From: an uncultured Clostridia bacterium
GTDB taxonomy: Bacteria; Bacillota; Clostridia; Christensenellales; Borkfalkiaceae
Direction of reading: 5' to 3'
Assembly (NCBI GenBank): GCA_947631005.1
Contig: CANRJR010000001.1
Coordinates: 96,167-160,166, forward strand
DNA length: 64,000 nucleotides
Below are positions 8,448 to 15,950 of this stretch, in pieces. The notes below the pieces were generated by a model. That model was given only the letters and a program-made list of their open reading frames with translations, had not been told where the DNA came from and searched no databases. The position numbers and the translations under genes were made by a program. How positions within the stretch are numbered: the first letter of the stretch is position 1; each line of letters begins with the position of its first letter.

Positions 8448-9173
8448 TCATCCCGTCATGTCCTTGCGGAACTGCGCCATGATGCGGCTCTCGATCCGCG
8501 AGATCTGCACCTGGCTCACCCCGATCGCCTTGGCGACTTCGCTCTGCGTCATGTCGCGGAAATAGCGCAAAAAGATGATCTTCCGCTCCCGCTCGGACAG
8601 CCGCCCAATCGCATCTTTGAGTGCCATGCGGTCGATGAGGTCGTCGGGGTCGTCTTTGGAGGGAAGTTTCTCCATGAGCGTGGTCGCCTTGTCGTCTTTA
8701 TAGTCGGTCTGCTCGTAGATGGAGACGGGCATGCGCCCCGACCCGAGCGTGAACACAACGTCGCCCTCCTCCATCGAAAACGCCTCCGCGAGCGTGCGGA
8801 CGGAGGGCTGTTCGCCGTGTTCGAGGGCGTACCGCTCGATATAGTTGTTCATGTCGCGCGCCGTCTTTTTCATCGCCCGCGATACCTTTACGCTCCCGTC
8901 GTCCCGCAAAAACCGCTTGATCTCCCCCGCGATCATGGGGACGGCGTACGTCGAAAAGCGCACGCCGAAGCTCTCGTCGAAGCCCGCAATGGCTTTCAGA
9001 AAGCCGAGCGAGGCGAGCTGATAGAGATCGTCGTACTCCACCCCCTTGCCGAGATATCGCCGCAAAATGCTTTTGAGAAGAGAGGAATTGTGGGTGAGTA
9101 AGATCTCTTTGGCTTGGGCGTCCCCCGCCTTCGCGCGGCGCAGATAACAGAGCGTTTCCGCCTCATCCAGCAT
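8448..9173 (-). CDS. sigF: RNA polymerase sporulation sigma factor SigF
   Basis: 241 residues. Region 2 is clear (YDDLYQLASLGFLKAIAGFD, FSTYAVPMIAGEIKRFLRDD) and region 4 ends with an HTH (MTQSEVAKAIGVSQVQISRI). SigF directs the first forespore-specific transcription after asymmetric division and is held inactive by SpoIIAB. The assignment to SigF rather than SigG or SigB rests on its position as third gene after an anti-anti-sigma and an anti-sigma gene, and on the spore-forming context. Its start overlaps the spoIIAB 3' end by 11 bases, so the two are translationally coupled. A terminator follows. Confidence 0.93.
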   Translation of the reverse strand: MLDEAETLCYLRRAKAGDAQAKEILLTHNSSLLKSILRRYLGKGVEYDDLYQLASLGFLKAIAGFDESFGVRFSTYAVPMIAGEIKRFLRDDGSVKVSRAMKKTARDMNNYIERYALEHGEQPSVRTLAEAFSMEEGDVVFTLGSGRMPVSIYEQTDYKDDKATTLMEKLPSKDDPDDLIDRMALKDAIGRLSERERKIIFLRYFRDMTQSEVAKAIGVSQVQISRIESRIMAQFRKDMTG

Positions 9174-9600
9174 TCGCTTCGAGCTCCCCGAACCGCTTGC
9201 TCATTTTCACGCGCGTCCCCTCTCCCGGCGCGGACGACACGGAAAATCCGCTCATGAACGTCTGCATGATGGTAAAGCCCATGCCCGAACGTTCCTCCCC
9301 GGGGAGGGTCGTGAAAAAGGGCGTGAGCGCGCGGGCGACGTCCTCGATCCCCCTGCCGCGGTCGGCGACCTCGATTTCGAGGAGATCCCCGTCCGTGCGG
9401 CATTTCAGCTCGATCCAGCCCTCCGCCGCGCCGCCGTAGCCGTGCACGATGGCGTTCGTCACCGCCTCCGATACGGCGGTCTTTACGTCGGAGAGCTCCG
9501 TAAGCGTCGGATTGAGGGGAAGCACAAACGCCGCGACCGCGTTGCGCGCAAAAACTTCGTTTTCCGAGAGCGACGGAAATTTCAGATACATTTCGTTCAT
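9163..9600 (-). CDS. spoIIAB: Anti-sigma F factor and SpoIIAA kinase
   Basis: 145 residues of the GHKL ATPase/kinase fold, with N box EAVTNAIVHGY, G1 box DRGRGI and G2 box ERSGMGF. It binds SigF in the predivisional cell and mother cell and phosphorylates SpoIIAA on serine. It lies between spoIIAA (9-base gap) and sigF (11-base overlap), the conserved spoIIA order. The length matches the family. Confidence 0.95.
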   Translation of the reverse strand: MNEMYLKFPSLSENEVFARNAVAAFVLPLNPTLTELSDVKTAVSEAVTNAIVHGYGGAAEGWIELKCRTDGDLLEIEVADRGRGIEDVARALTPFFTTLPGEERSGMGFTIMQTFMSGFSVSSAPGEGTRVKMSKRFGELEANAG

Positions 9601-9609
9601 GGATGTCTC

Positions 9610-9918
9610 CTATATTTTCGGCATCAACGAGTACAGTCCGCTGATCGAGAGGACCTTATCCGCACCCGCGTCGGGATTTTCGAGATACATGTCCATGCCG
9701 TATTTTTTCAGCCTTTTATATCTTCCGATGAGAAAGCCGATCCCCGTCGAATCCATAAAGCGAAGCCCCGCAAGATTGAACACGGCGCGGGAAAGCCCCG
9801 CGTTGTCGTCGATGAGCTTATCGGCGCGCTCGCGGACTTTGGCGACGGAATGCTCGTCGAGTTCGCCCGACAGGTAAATGTAGAGATTGTCGCCGCGGCG
9901 GCTGCCCTGTAAATTCAT
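9610..9918 (-). CDS. spoIIAA: Anti-anti-sigma factor SpoIIAA
   Basis: 102 residues with a STAS domain. The phosphorylatable serine is S56 in FMDSTGIGF. The unphosphorylated form takes SpoIIAB away from SigF. The ORF track starts at 9957, but homology and a strong ribosome-binding site (GGAGGGGGAGCGCGT before ATG) place the start at 9918. A sigma-H promoter, which drives this operon in Bacillus, could not be recognised in the 210 bases upstream. Confidence 0.94.
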   Translation of the reverse strand: MNLQGSRRGDNLYIYLSGELDEHSVAKVRERADKLIDDNAGLSRAVFNLAGLRFMDSTGIGFLIGRYKRLKKYGMDMYLENPDAGADKVLSISGLYSLMPKI

Positions 9919-10066
9919 ACGCGCTCCCCCTCCATGGGATCGCGGGCATTGTAACACGGCGCGGGGCGCGGATCCGCAGGAACGATGAAAATCCGCGGGG
10001 GATTTTGTCGAAAAAGACCCGCAAAACGGAAAGACAAAAAAAAATCATAAAACGGGCAAAAAACAC

Positions 10067-10095
10067 TTGACATTTCACGCGGTTTATACTATGAT
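10067..10095 (+). promoter_or_regulatory. Promoter of the tRNA operon
   Basis: TTGACA (10067-10072), 17-base spacer, TATGAT (10090-10095), 33 bases before the first tRNA. An overlapping TATACT at 10085 would give only a 12-base spacer. Between spoIIAA and this promoter (9919-10066) nothing else was recognised. Confidence 0.8.
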
Positions 10096-10128
10096 TAACA
10101 AGCATTGCGGTTCGCCGCGGAAGATCAC

Positions 10129-10204
10129 GGGCCTTTAGCGCAGTGGTTAGAGCAGTCGGCTCATAACCGATCGGTCCGCGGTTCGAATCCGTGAAGGCCC
10201 ACCA
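10129..10204 (+). tRNA. tRNA-Met (CAT anticodon)
   Basis: A 76-base cloverleaf with acceptor GGGCCTT/AAGGCCC, anticodon loop CTCATAA and T loop GGTTCGAATCC. The CCA end is encoded. CAT could also be an Ile tRNA modified to lysidine; the overall sequence looks like elongator Met. First gene of the five-tRNA operon. Confidence 0.93.
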
Positions 10205-10244
10205 CATTGTCGGAAACGGCATTTGCTTTCGCGGTAAATCAAAT

Positions 10245-10321
10245 GGCCCAATAGCTCAGTTGGTTAGAGCGCCAGCCTGTCACGCTGGAGGTCGACGGTT
10301 CGAGCCCGTTTTGGGTCGCCA
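10245..10321 (+). tRNA. tRNA-Asp (GTC)
   Basis: 77 bases with acceptor GGCCCAA/TTGGGTC (one G-U pair), anticodon loop CTGTCAC, T loop GGTTCGAGCCC and encoded CCA. Confidence 0.95.
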
Positions 10322-10328
10322 AACAACA

Positions 10329-10372
10329 GGAGCTTCATTCGGCGGAATGAAGCTCCCGCCTTGCAAAAGGCG
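10329..10372 (+). other. Two stem-loops in the tRNA-Asp/tRNA-Phe spacer
   Basis: GGAGCTTCATTC-GGCG-GAATGAAGCTCC (12-bp perfect stem) followed at once by CGCCTT-GCAA-AAGGCG (6-bp stem with a GNRA-type loop). There is no T run, so transcription should continue. They may be processing or stabilising structures between tRNAs. Confidence 0.6.
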
Positions 10373-10376
10373 TCAT

Positions 10377-10452
10377 GCCTTGGTAGCTCAGATGGTAGAG
10401 CAACGGACTGAAAATCCGTCTGTCGGTGGTTCGATTCCGCCCCAAGGCACCA
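10377..10452 (+). tRNA. tRNA-Phe (GAA)
   Basis: 76 bases with acceptor GCCTTGG/CCAAGGC perfectly paired, anticodon loop CTGAAAA, T loop GGTTCGATTCC and encoded CCA. Confidence 0.95.
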
Positions 10453-10454
10453 CA

Positions 10455-10531
<77 letters not shown>

Positions 10532-10558
10532 CCGAACGACGTAAAAATGAATATATAT

Positions 10559-10643
10559 GGGCAGATTCCAGAGCGGCCAAATGGATCAGACTGTAAATCT
10601 GACGTCTACGACTTCGGTAGTTCGAATCTACCTCTGCCCACCA
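10559..10643 (+). tRNA. tRNA-Tyr (GTA)
   Basis: 85 bases with the long variable arm of class II tRNAs, anticodon loop CTGTAAA, acceptor GGGCAGA/TCTGCCC and encoded CCA. Last tRNA of the operon. Confidence 0.94.
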
Positions 10644-10678
10644 GCAAAACGGCACCCTTTTCGGGGTGCCGTTTTGCT
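10643..10678 (+). terminator. Terminator of the tRNA operon
   Basis: A very strong hairpin, AGCAAAACGGCACCC-TTTTCG-GGGTGCCGTTTTGCT, beginning at the last base of the tRNA-Tyr CCA. The following T run is short. Confidence 0.8.
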
Positions 10679-10741
10679 GTGACATAAGGTAGTAACGCGA
10701 ACTATCGCGTAGTGCGCGCGAGCCTCCGCAGGAGGCGACGC

Positions 10742-10883
10742 TTTGCCGAGGGGACCCCCTTGGGGGGGTTCGGCAAAATCTACCACGGCTTTTCAGAGTT
10801 CCTATGAAAAGCCGTCCCCCACCGTACTAAAAACAGTCATTCGTTTTAGGGTTATCCTCGCTCTACGAAAAACCTAAAACGAA
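10742..10883 (+). other. Three consecutive stem-loops before the R-M fusion gene
   Basis: Stems are TTTGCCGA/TCGGCAAA (10742-10777), ACGGCTTTTCA/TGAAAAGCCGT (10785-10815) and TTCGTTTTAGG/CCTAAAACGAA (10840-10883). Base composition shifts from GC-rich to AT-rich across this stretch, marking the edge of transferred DNA. No gene is visible between 10679 and 11026. Confidence 0.55.
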
Positions 10884-10960
10884 CCATTTATGCCGTTATC
10901 ATTGTTCGGCGTAGAAAAATATATTGGTCTAAAATATTTAAGTTTGGTTATCGTAGGGGA

Positions 10961-10989
10961 TTGAATAATTTCTCGTTTTGTGATATAAT
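10961..10989 (+). promoter_or_regulatory. Promoter of the methyltransferase-endonuclease gene
   Basis: TTGAAT (10961-10966), 17-base spacer, TATAAT (10984-10989), 37 bases before ATG 11027. The ribosome-binding site for the full-length start is poor (TAAG only). Confidence 0.75.
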
Positions 10990-11026
10990 ATGCCTATACT
11001 GTGCCATTAAGGGTTAATTGTAAGAA

Positions 11027-13069
11027 ATGAACTTATATCAAAGTAGCTTATTGAATCAAATAGAAACTTCCGTTGATAAAAAACGGGAAGAGTTTAAGTT
11101 CATTGATTTATTTGCTGGCATAGGTGGTATCAGGCTCGCTTTTGAAAGCCTTGGAGGAGTATGCGTTTTTTCTTCGGAGTGGGACGAAAATGCCTGTAAA
11201 ACATATAGAGCCAATTTCGGAGAGCAACCATATGGAGATATTACAAAAATAGACGCCAACACTATACCCGATTTTGATATATTGTTGGCGGGTTTTCCTT
11301 GTCAACCTTTCTCGATCGCAGGAAAAAAAGCGGGTTTTAATCATGAAACGCAAGGAACATTGTTTTTTGACGTTGAACGTATTTTAAGAGCAAAAAAACC
11401 AAAAGCCTTTTTACTTGAAAATGTTAAAAACTTGACGGCACACGACAAGGGTAATACTTTTCGAATTATTATTTCTCATTTGAAAGCATTGGGATATCAT
11501 GTGTACTATAAAGTGTTAAACGCTTTGGATTACGGTGTCCCCCAAAAACGCGAACGCATTATCATATGCGGTTTTATTGATAAAGTAGAGTTTGAATTTC
11601 CAAAACCGATTGATGAAAGGGATAGAAAATCTTTGAGTGACATTTTGGAGCGCGATGTTGATAAAAAGTATTATGTTAAGGCAAACATAAGGGATTCTCG
11701 CCTTGAACGCTTAAAAGATAAAAATTACCCGAAGCCTTATATATCTCACGAAAATATGGCTGGCTCTATCACTCCGCACCCTTACTGTTCTGCTTTACGT
11801 GCGGGAGCTTCTGCAAATTATATTTTAATCAATGATGAGCGCAGACCAACAGAAAGAGAGTTGTTGAGAATACAAGGTTTTCCCGACACATATAAAATCG
11901 TTGTAAACTATGGGCAAATAAAGCACCAAACAGGAAATAGCGTTGCTGTTCCCATGATAGCAGCGGTAGCGAAACAAATGTTAGACGCAATAAAAAAAGC
12001 AGGAGATTTTAATATGGATAAAAAACTCACCGAAGCAAAAAAAGCATTGGATTTAGTAATTAAGAAATCAAGAGTACATCTTTACAAACCCATTCAAATT
12101 GCCGAAATATTATACAGAGATAGAGTATTTCAAGATATTGATACTTCGAATCTGGAAACATATCGAATAAAAAGCAGGTCGTGGCGCGATACGATCAGTC
12201 TTGCATTATTGGGTAGAGTATGCACTTCAAGTATTAAATTCCAGGATGATATTTTTAATGCGATAACACCTGAACAAATAACCGTTTTAGCGGAAATAAA
12301 CAAGAGAGATGCGGGCGTCGTAGAAGCATATATTTATCAAAACTTTGCGAACAAGCATAATCAATTATCAACAGCTTTGGATAACTGTTTAAGGGCAACG
12401 CGCTTTACTTTCAACGTTAAAGAATTTATTGATATGTTTTGGGCGGAAGCGGGATTAAAGCGCAGTATAGATAAAATCTATGAGATCATAGTGTACTCCT
12501 TGTTTTCTACGCTTATCGATTCGTTGGAGTTAAAAGTCGAAATATCTATCAACGGAGAAAAAATGGATATGGTTAAAGAGTTTGAAGATTTTACACGCTC
12601 TGTAATGTGTATAGATTTTTCAAATCCTACTTCCATTCAAGATGCAAAAGTGTATCGCGTAGGTGTAACTAACGCCGCCGATAGGGGCTTGGATATGTAT
12701 GCAAACTGGGGTCCCGCTGTTCAAATTAAGCATTTGTCATTAGATACGGACCTTGCAGAGAGTATCGTTTCAGGTGTCAATAGCGATAAAATTATTATTG
12801 TTTGCAAATCAGCTGAAAAAGCCGTTATTCTATCACTTTTAACGCAAATCGGATGGAAAAATAAAATACAAAGCATTATCACCGAAAATGAACTATGCGC
12901 ATGGTATGAAAAAGCATTGCGCGGTAAATATGGTGAAATAATGGGCGATAAACTGTTAGGCACTTTAATTGAAGAGATCGCCGAAGAATTTCCGTCGGTA
13001 GATAACGGAGCGGATTGTCTTAAAGATAGACATTACGATTTGATCCACAATGAAGAATGGGGCTTATAA
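11027..13069 (+). CDS. Single-chain C5 cytosine methyltransferase fused to HaeII-type restriction endonuclease
   Basis: 680 residues. Residues 1-329 are a complete C5-MTase: motif I FIDLFAGIGG, motif IV GFPCQPFS with catalytic C92, ENV, QKRERIII, the RELLRIQGFP target region and QTGNSVAVPM. Residues 330-680 begin MDKKLTEAKKALDLVI and contain SRVHLYKPIQIAEILYRDRV, which I recognise as the HaeII endonuclease family (site RGCGCY). This is from memory, so medium confidence. Normally these are two proteins. Codon 330 is an ATG preceded by AGGAG and 8 bases (12001-12016), so a free endonuclease could also be made. The gene is markedly AT-rich against its surroundings, which suggests horizontal transfer. 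Expected role: restriction of foreign DNA with self-protection. Confidence 0.85.
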   Translation: MNLYQSSLLNQIETSVDKKREEFKFIDLFAGIGGIRLAFESLGGVCVFSSEWDENACKTYRANFGEQPYGDITKIDANTIPDFDILLAGFPCQPFSIAGKKAGFNHETQGTLFFDVERILRAKKPKAFLLENVKNLTAHDKGNTFRIIISHLKALGYHVYYKVLNALDYGVPQKRERIIICGFIDKVEFEFPKPIDERDRKSLSDILERDVDKKYYVKANIRDSRLERLKDKNYPKPYISHENMAGSITPHPYCSALRAGASANYILINDERRPTERELLRIQGFPDTYKIVVNYGQIKHQTGNSVAVPMIAAVAKQMLDAIKKAGDFNMDKKLTEAKKALDLVIKKSRVHLYKPIQIAEILYRDRVFQDIDTSNLETYRIKSRSWRDTISLALLGRVCTSSIKFQDDIFNAITPEQITVLAEINKRDAGVVEAYIYQNFANKHNQLSTALDNCLRATRFTFNVKEFIDMFWAEAGLKRSIDKIYEIIVYSLFSTLIDSLELKVEISINGEKMDMVKEFEDFTRSVMCIDFSNPTSIQDAKVYRVGVTNAADRGLDMYANWGPAVQIKHLSLDTDLAESIVSGVNSDKIIIVCKSAEKAVILSLLTQIGWKNKIQSIITENELCAWYEKALRGKYGEIMGDKLLGTLIEEIAEEFPSVDNGADCLKDRHYDLIHNEEWGL

Positions 13070-13160
13070 GCAATATCCGTTTCAAGTTCTCTCCCCCCGA
13101 AAACGGGAAAAACTCTTCTAAATGAATGCCGAAAAGTCAATTTACTCCCCCCATGAGAAA

Positions 13161-13187
13161 CACGCCGAGGCGAAATGCCTCGGCGTG
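13161..13187 (-). terminator. Terminator of the signal peptidase-TasA fusion gene
   Basis: CACGCCGAGGC-ATTTC-GCCTCGGCGTG then TTTCTC on the minus strand, 12 bases past the stop. 13070-13160 holds no recognised feature. Confidence 0.75.
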
Positions 13188-13198
13188 CCCCATGATTG

Positions 13199-14485
13199 CT
13201 ATGCCGCGTCGATCTTTTGCACGGCGTGGATGCAAAGGTCGAACAGGACAAACTTATTTTCCACTTTGTTGTTGTTCGTATCGTCGAGGAATTTCAGCGT
13301 AACGGTAAACGTCTCCGTTTCGCCGACGTCGACCGACCCGATCGTCGTATCGTCTCCCGACGCAAATCCGTCTACGAGCCGCACTTCGCGTTGTCCGCCC
13401 TCCTCCGACGAGACCGTCAACTGCAACATGGAAGCGAACGTCTGATCGCTCACGACCGCATTGTAAAAGGTTTCGAGGTAGTAGTAGAACGCCACGTCTC
13501 CGCCGTTCGCGATCCGCATTTCGGCAGTAAACGTGCTGCCGGGCGCGGCGACCGTCGTTGCGGTGATGCCGAAAATGCTGTCTTTCGTTCCCGTCGAAAA
13601 GTCCTTTACCGTATCGTCGACGACGGTCGTAAAGTTGCCGTCGCTGCCGATATTGTAGGTCGTGAGTTTCACCCGTTCGAGCGTCGCTTTGAGCGAGCCT
13701 GCCACGAGGTGGGTTTGGGTGGACACCGTTTCGTCGTACAGACCGTAAGACACCCCGATCGCAAGCGCAAAGCAACACAGCACAAGCGCAACAGCAAGTA
13801 CAATTATTTTATTTTTCATAGTTCCCTCTGCACGGAGGGACTTTTGCCCGAAGGGAAGCCTATCCTTATGTGTGAGCGTTCCCATGAGCATCGCCGCCGA
13901 CGCGACCATACACAAGGCGGCAAGACATTGCGGTTGCCGCAGGATACATAACAGAACGCCGAGGAAATGGCTCTTCGAGACAACTTTTCCTATCACAAAA
14001 TTCGGGCTCTGTGCGTCGGACGTGTCGACCGTCTGCGTCCCCACATGCGTCCCGTTGTCGCCGCAGAGCACGATGACGTACCCGCCGCCCCGCCGTTCAA
14101 TGCGCTGTATCCTGTGCGTGATTACCGTGTTCCCGCCGATGACCCGATAAGAAAACGTCAGAACGTCGCCCGCTTTGAGACTTGCATAGAACCTTTCGCG
14201 CGCCCGTTCCCGCCGCGGGACAAGTTTGATCAAGACCAAACTTTGGGCGGGAATGTCTTGTATGGCATAAGAGCTGACGTCGGTCTGCGGATTTTTTTCC
14301 ATCGACGCGGACATGACGAGCCGCGCCTCATAGCCGACGCACCCGCCGACAAGACAGATGATCAGAATGACGCCGCCTGCCGCAAGGACGAGCAGGGCGG
14401 TCAGGATACATTGGATGATGCCTCGGGCGCATTTGCGCCCGTCTTTTGTTTTTTTCATAGCACAAGGGACTTCCTCTTCTACCAA
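13199..14485 (-). CDS. SipW-like signal peptidase fused in frame to a TasA/camelysin-like secreted protein
   Basis: 428 codons with no internal stop. Residues 1-220 form an ER-type (S26B) signal peptidase like SipW: a membrane anchor at 28-50, catalytic Ser61 in MSASMEKN, His124 in VITHRI replacing the usual Lys, Asp143 in CGDNG, and a second membrane segment near 180-200. From Met223 a classical SipW substrate begins (MKNKIIVLAVALVLCCFALA signal, then ETVSTQTHLVAGSLKATL as in TasA/CalY). In known loci these are separate genes. GAGGG lies 4 bases before ATG 13819 (Met223), so separate re-initiation is possible. The start is TTG 14485 with GGAGGG upstream; ATG 14458 is the alternative. Such substrates form fibres or matrix at the cell surface. 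Confidence 0.8.
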   Translation of the reverse strand: MVEEEVPCAMKKTKDGRKCARGIIQCILTALLVLAAGGVILIICLVGGCVGYEARLVMSASMEKNPQTDVSSYAIQDIPAQSLVLIKLVPRRERARERFYASLKAGDVLTFSYRVIGGNTVITHRIQRIERRGGGYVIVLCGDNGTHVGTQTVDTSDAQSPNFVIGKVVSKSHFLGVLLCILRQPQCLAALCMVASAAMLMGTLTHKDRLPFGQKSLRAEGTMKNKIIVLAVALVLCCFALAIGVSYGLYDETVSTQTHLVAGSLKATLERVKLTTYNIGSDGNFTTVVDDTVKDFSTGTKDSIFGITATTVAAPGSTFTAEMRIANGGDVAFYYYLETFYNAVVSDQTFASMLQLTVSSEEGGQREVRLVDGFASGDDTTIGSVDVGETETFTVTLKFLDDTNNNKVENKFVLFDLCIHAVQKIDAA

Positions 14486-14531
14486 AAGCCCTCCGCTATA
14501 ATGTATGATAATTTTCGAAAAAGTGAAATCC

Positions 14532-14590
14532 CCGCTCTCCTAAAATATAACGGCGGGGCATAGCCCCGCTTTTTTCGTGCCGATAAAAAA
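14532..14590. repeat. 59-bp perfect direct repeat, left copy (contains a terminator)
   Basis: Identical to 18517-18575 from CCGCTCTCCTAAAATATAAC through CGATAAAAAA. It includes a GCGGGGC-ATA-GCCCCGC stem plus six T (14553-14575), a plus-strand terminator. It bounds the left side of the second R-M operon; repeat to repeat the unit is 3985 bp. Bases 14486-14531 should hold the fusion gene's promoter, but no good consensus is visible. Confidence 0.92.
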
Positions 14591-14703
14591 ACTAACCCCA
14601 TATGTTGCTTGCTCCATATGAGCATGTTTCATCTTGTTTCATCCTTGTAACCGATTTGCGGAAGATGATCTTCTCGGGATAGAAATCTTGTTCGTCGTAT
14701 GGG

Positions 14704-14732
14704 TTGATTTTTCTTTATAACTATGTTATAAT
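14704..14732 (+). promoter_or_regulatory. Promoter of the type IIS-like R-M operon
   Basis: TTGATT (14704-14709), 17-base spacer with TG one base before the hexamer (extended -10), TATAAT (14727-14732). The start point is expected near 14739. Confidence 0.85.
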
Positions 14733-14740
14733 ATTATTGT

Positions 14741-14761
14741 AGATTGGTATCATACTAATCT
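14741..14761 (+). promoter_or_regulatory. Palindromic operator candidate in the R-M leader
   Basis: AGATTGGTAT-C-ATACTAATCT, ten-base arms with nine matches, placed right after the predicted transcription start. Position and form suit a repressor site. No controller gene is present, so the C5 methyltransferase itself, which in several systems binds its own promoter, is the likeliest regulator. This is inference. Confidence 0.6.
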
Positions 14762-14789
14762 GTTATACTTGACAAGGGAGGTTTTCGCC

Positions 14790-15950
14790 TTGAAAAAGTT
14801 GACCTATGTATCTCTGTTCAGTAGCGCAGGAGTTGGATGCTACGGATTCAAAATGGAGGGATTCGACTGCATCGCAACGAATGAATTGTTGGCGCGGAGA
14901 TTAGACATCCAACGGTACAACGACAAGTGCAAATATCAAAGCGGTTATATTTTGGGCGATATTCTCTCCGATGACACCGTAAATAAGATCTTGGCTCAAA
15001 TAAATTTTTGGAAAGAGAATGAAGCGATCGAAGATGTTACGGCATTGATCGCCACCCCTCCATGTCAGGGAATGTCCGTTGCGAATCACAAAAAAAGAGA
15101 TGAATGCAAACGAAATTCGCTTGTGGTGTCGTCAATTTCCCTCATTAAGACCGTTCGCCCGCGGTTTTTTATTCTCGAAAATGTAAAAGCTTTTTTACAC
15201 ACGATCTGCACGGATTCCGATGGGCTCAATAAACCGATCGAAGAAGCGATCGATGTTAATTTAAGTCGAGAATATAATATTGCGCGTAAGATCCTGAATT
15301 TCAAAAATTACGGATCTGATTCGAGCCGCACAAGAACTTTGGTGATCGGCGTGAGAAAAGATCTTGCCATTTCTCCCGAGACACTATATCCGGAATACCG
15401 TACGGAAAGAACCTTGCGGGAAGTGATCGGTGATTTGCCGAGCTTGAAAATCATGGGAGAGATTTCGCCCGACGACATATATCATTCTTTCCGCCAATAT
15501 GCACCCGAAATGCGCAGGTGGATAGAACTTTTACACGAGGGGCAAAGCGCATTCGAAAATGCCGACCCCAGCCGATTGCCGCATTATTATCGAGAGGGAG
15601 AAAGAGTATATACCAAAAACGGGAATGCCGACAAATACACGCGTCAATATTGGGACAAGGTTGCCCCTTGCGTACATACACGAAATGATATTTTGGCAAG
15701 CCAGGGGACTGTACATCCCGTCGATGACCGAGTTTTTAGTATTCGTGAATTGATGCGCATGATGACCATCCCCGAAACGTTTCGATGGTCGCCGTATTCC
15801 TTATCGGAATTGAACGCTCTTGATCTTTCGGACAAAGAAAAATACCTTGCACAAAACGATACCACGATACGGCAGTCTATCGGGGAAGCTGTCCCTACGG
15901 AAATTTTCAGGCAAATCGCACACAAAATCAAAGCGATCGAAAGTAAATGA
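14790..15950 (+). CDS. C5 cytosine DNA methyltransferase of a type IIS-like R-M system
   Basis: 386 residues from TTG 14790, which has GGGAGG 8 bases upstream; the track start at 14769 is another TTG inside the leader. C5-MTase motifs: LFSSAGVGCYGF (I), ATPPCQGMS (IV, catalytic Cys), ENV (VI), RTRTLVIGV (VIII), SIRELMRMMTIP (IX) and QSIGEAVP (X). It methylates one strand of the recognition site. First gene of a three-gene operon; its stop overlaps the next ATG (ATGA). Lower GC than the flanking chromosome. Confidence 0.9.
   Translation: MKKLTYVSLFSSAGVGCYGFKMEGFDCIATNELLARRLDIQRYNDKCKYQSGYILGDILSDDTVNKILAQINFWKENEAIEDVTALIATPPCQGMSVANHKKRDECKRNSLVVSSISLIKTVRPRFFILENVKAFLHTICTDSDGLNKPIEEAIDVNLSREYNIARKILNFKNYGSDSSRTRTLVIGVRKDLAISPETLYPEYRTERTLREVIGDLPSLKIMGEISPDDIYHSFRQYAPEMRRWIELLHEGQSAFENADPSRLPHYYREGERVYTKNGNADKYTRQYWDKVAPCVHTRNDILASQGTVHPVDDRVFSIRELMRMMTIPETFRWSPYSLSELNALDLSDKEKYLAQNDTTIRQSIGEAVPTEIFRQIAHKIKAIESK

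Noticed and set aside
9919-10066. Sigma-H promoter for spoIIAA
   Set aside because: No RnAGGAwww/GAAT-like pair was found; a TACAAT near 9950 lacks a matching -35.
10560-13200. tRNA-derived attachment site duplicated on the far side of the HaeII-like gene
   Set aside because: No copy of the tRNA-Tyr 3' end is visible at 13070-13200, so tRNA-targeted integration is not supported.
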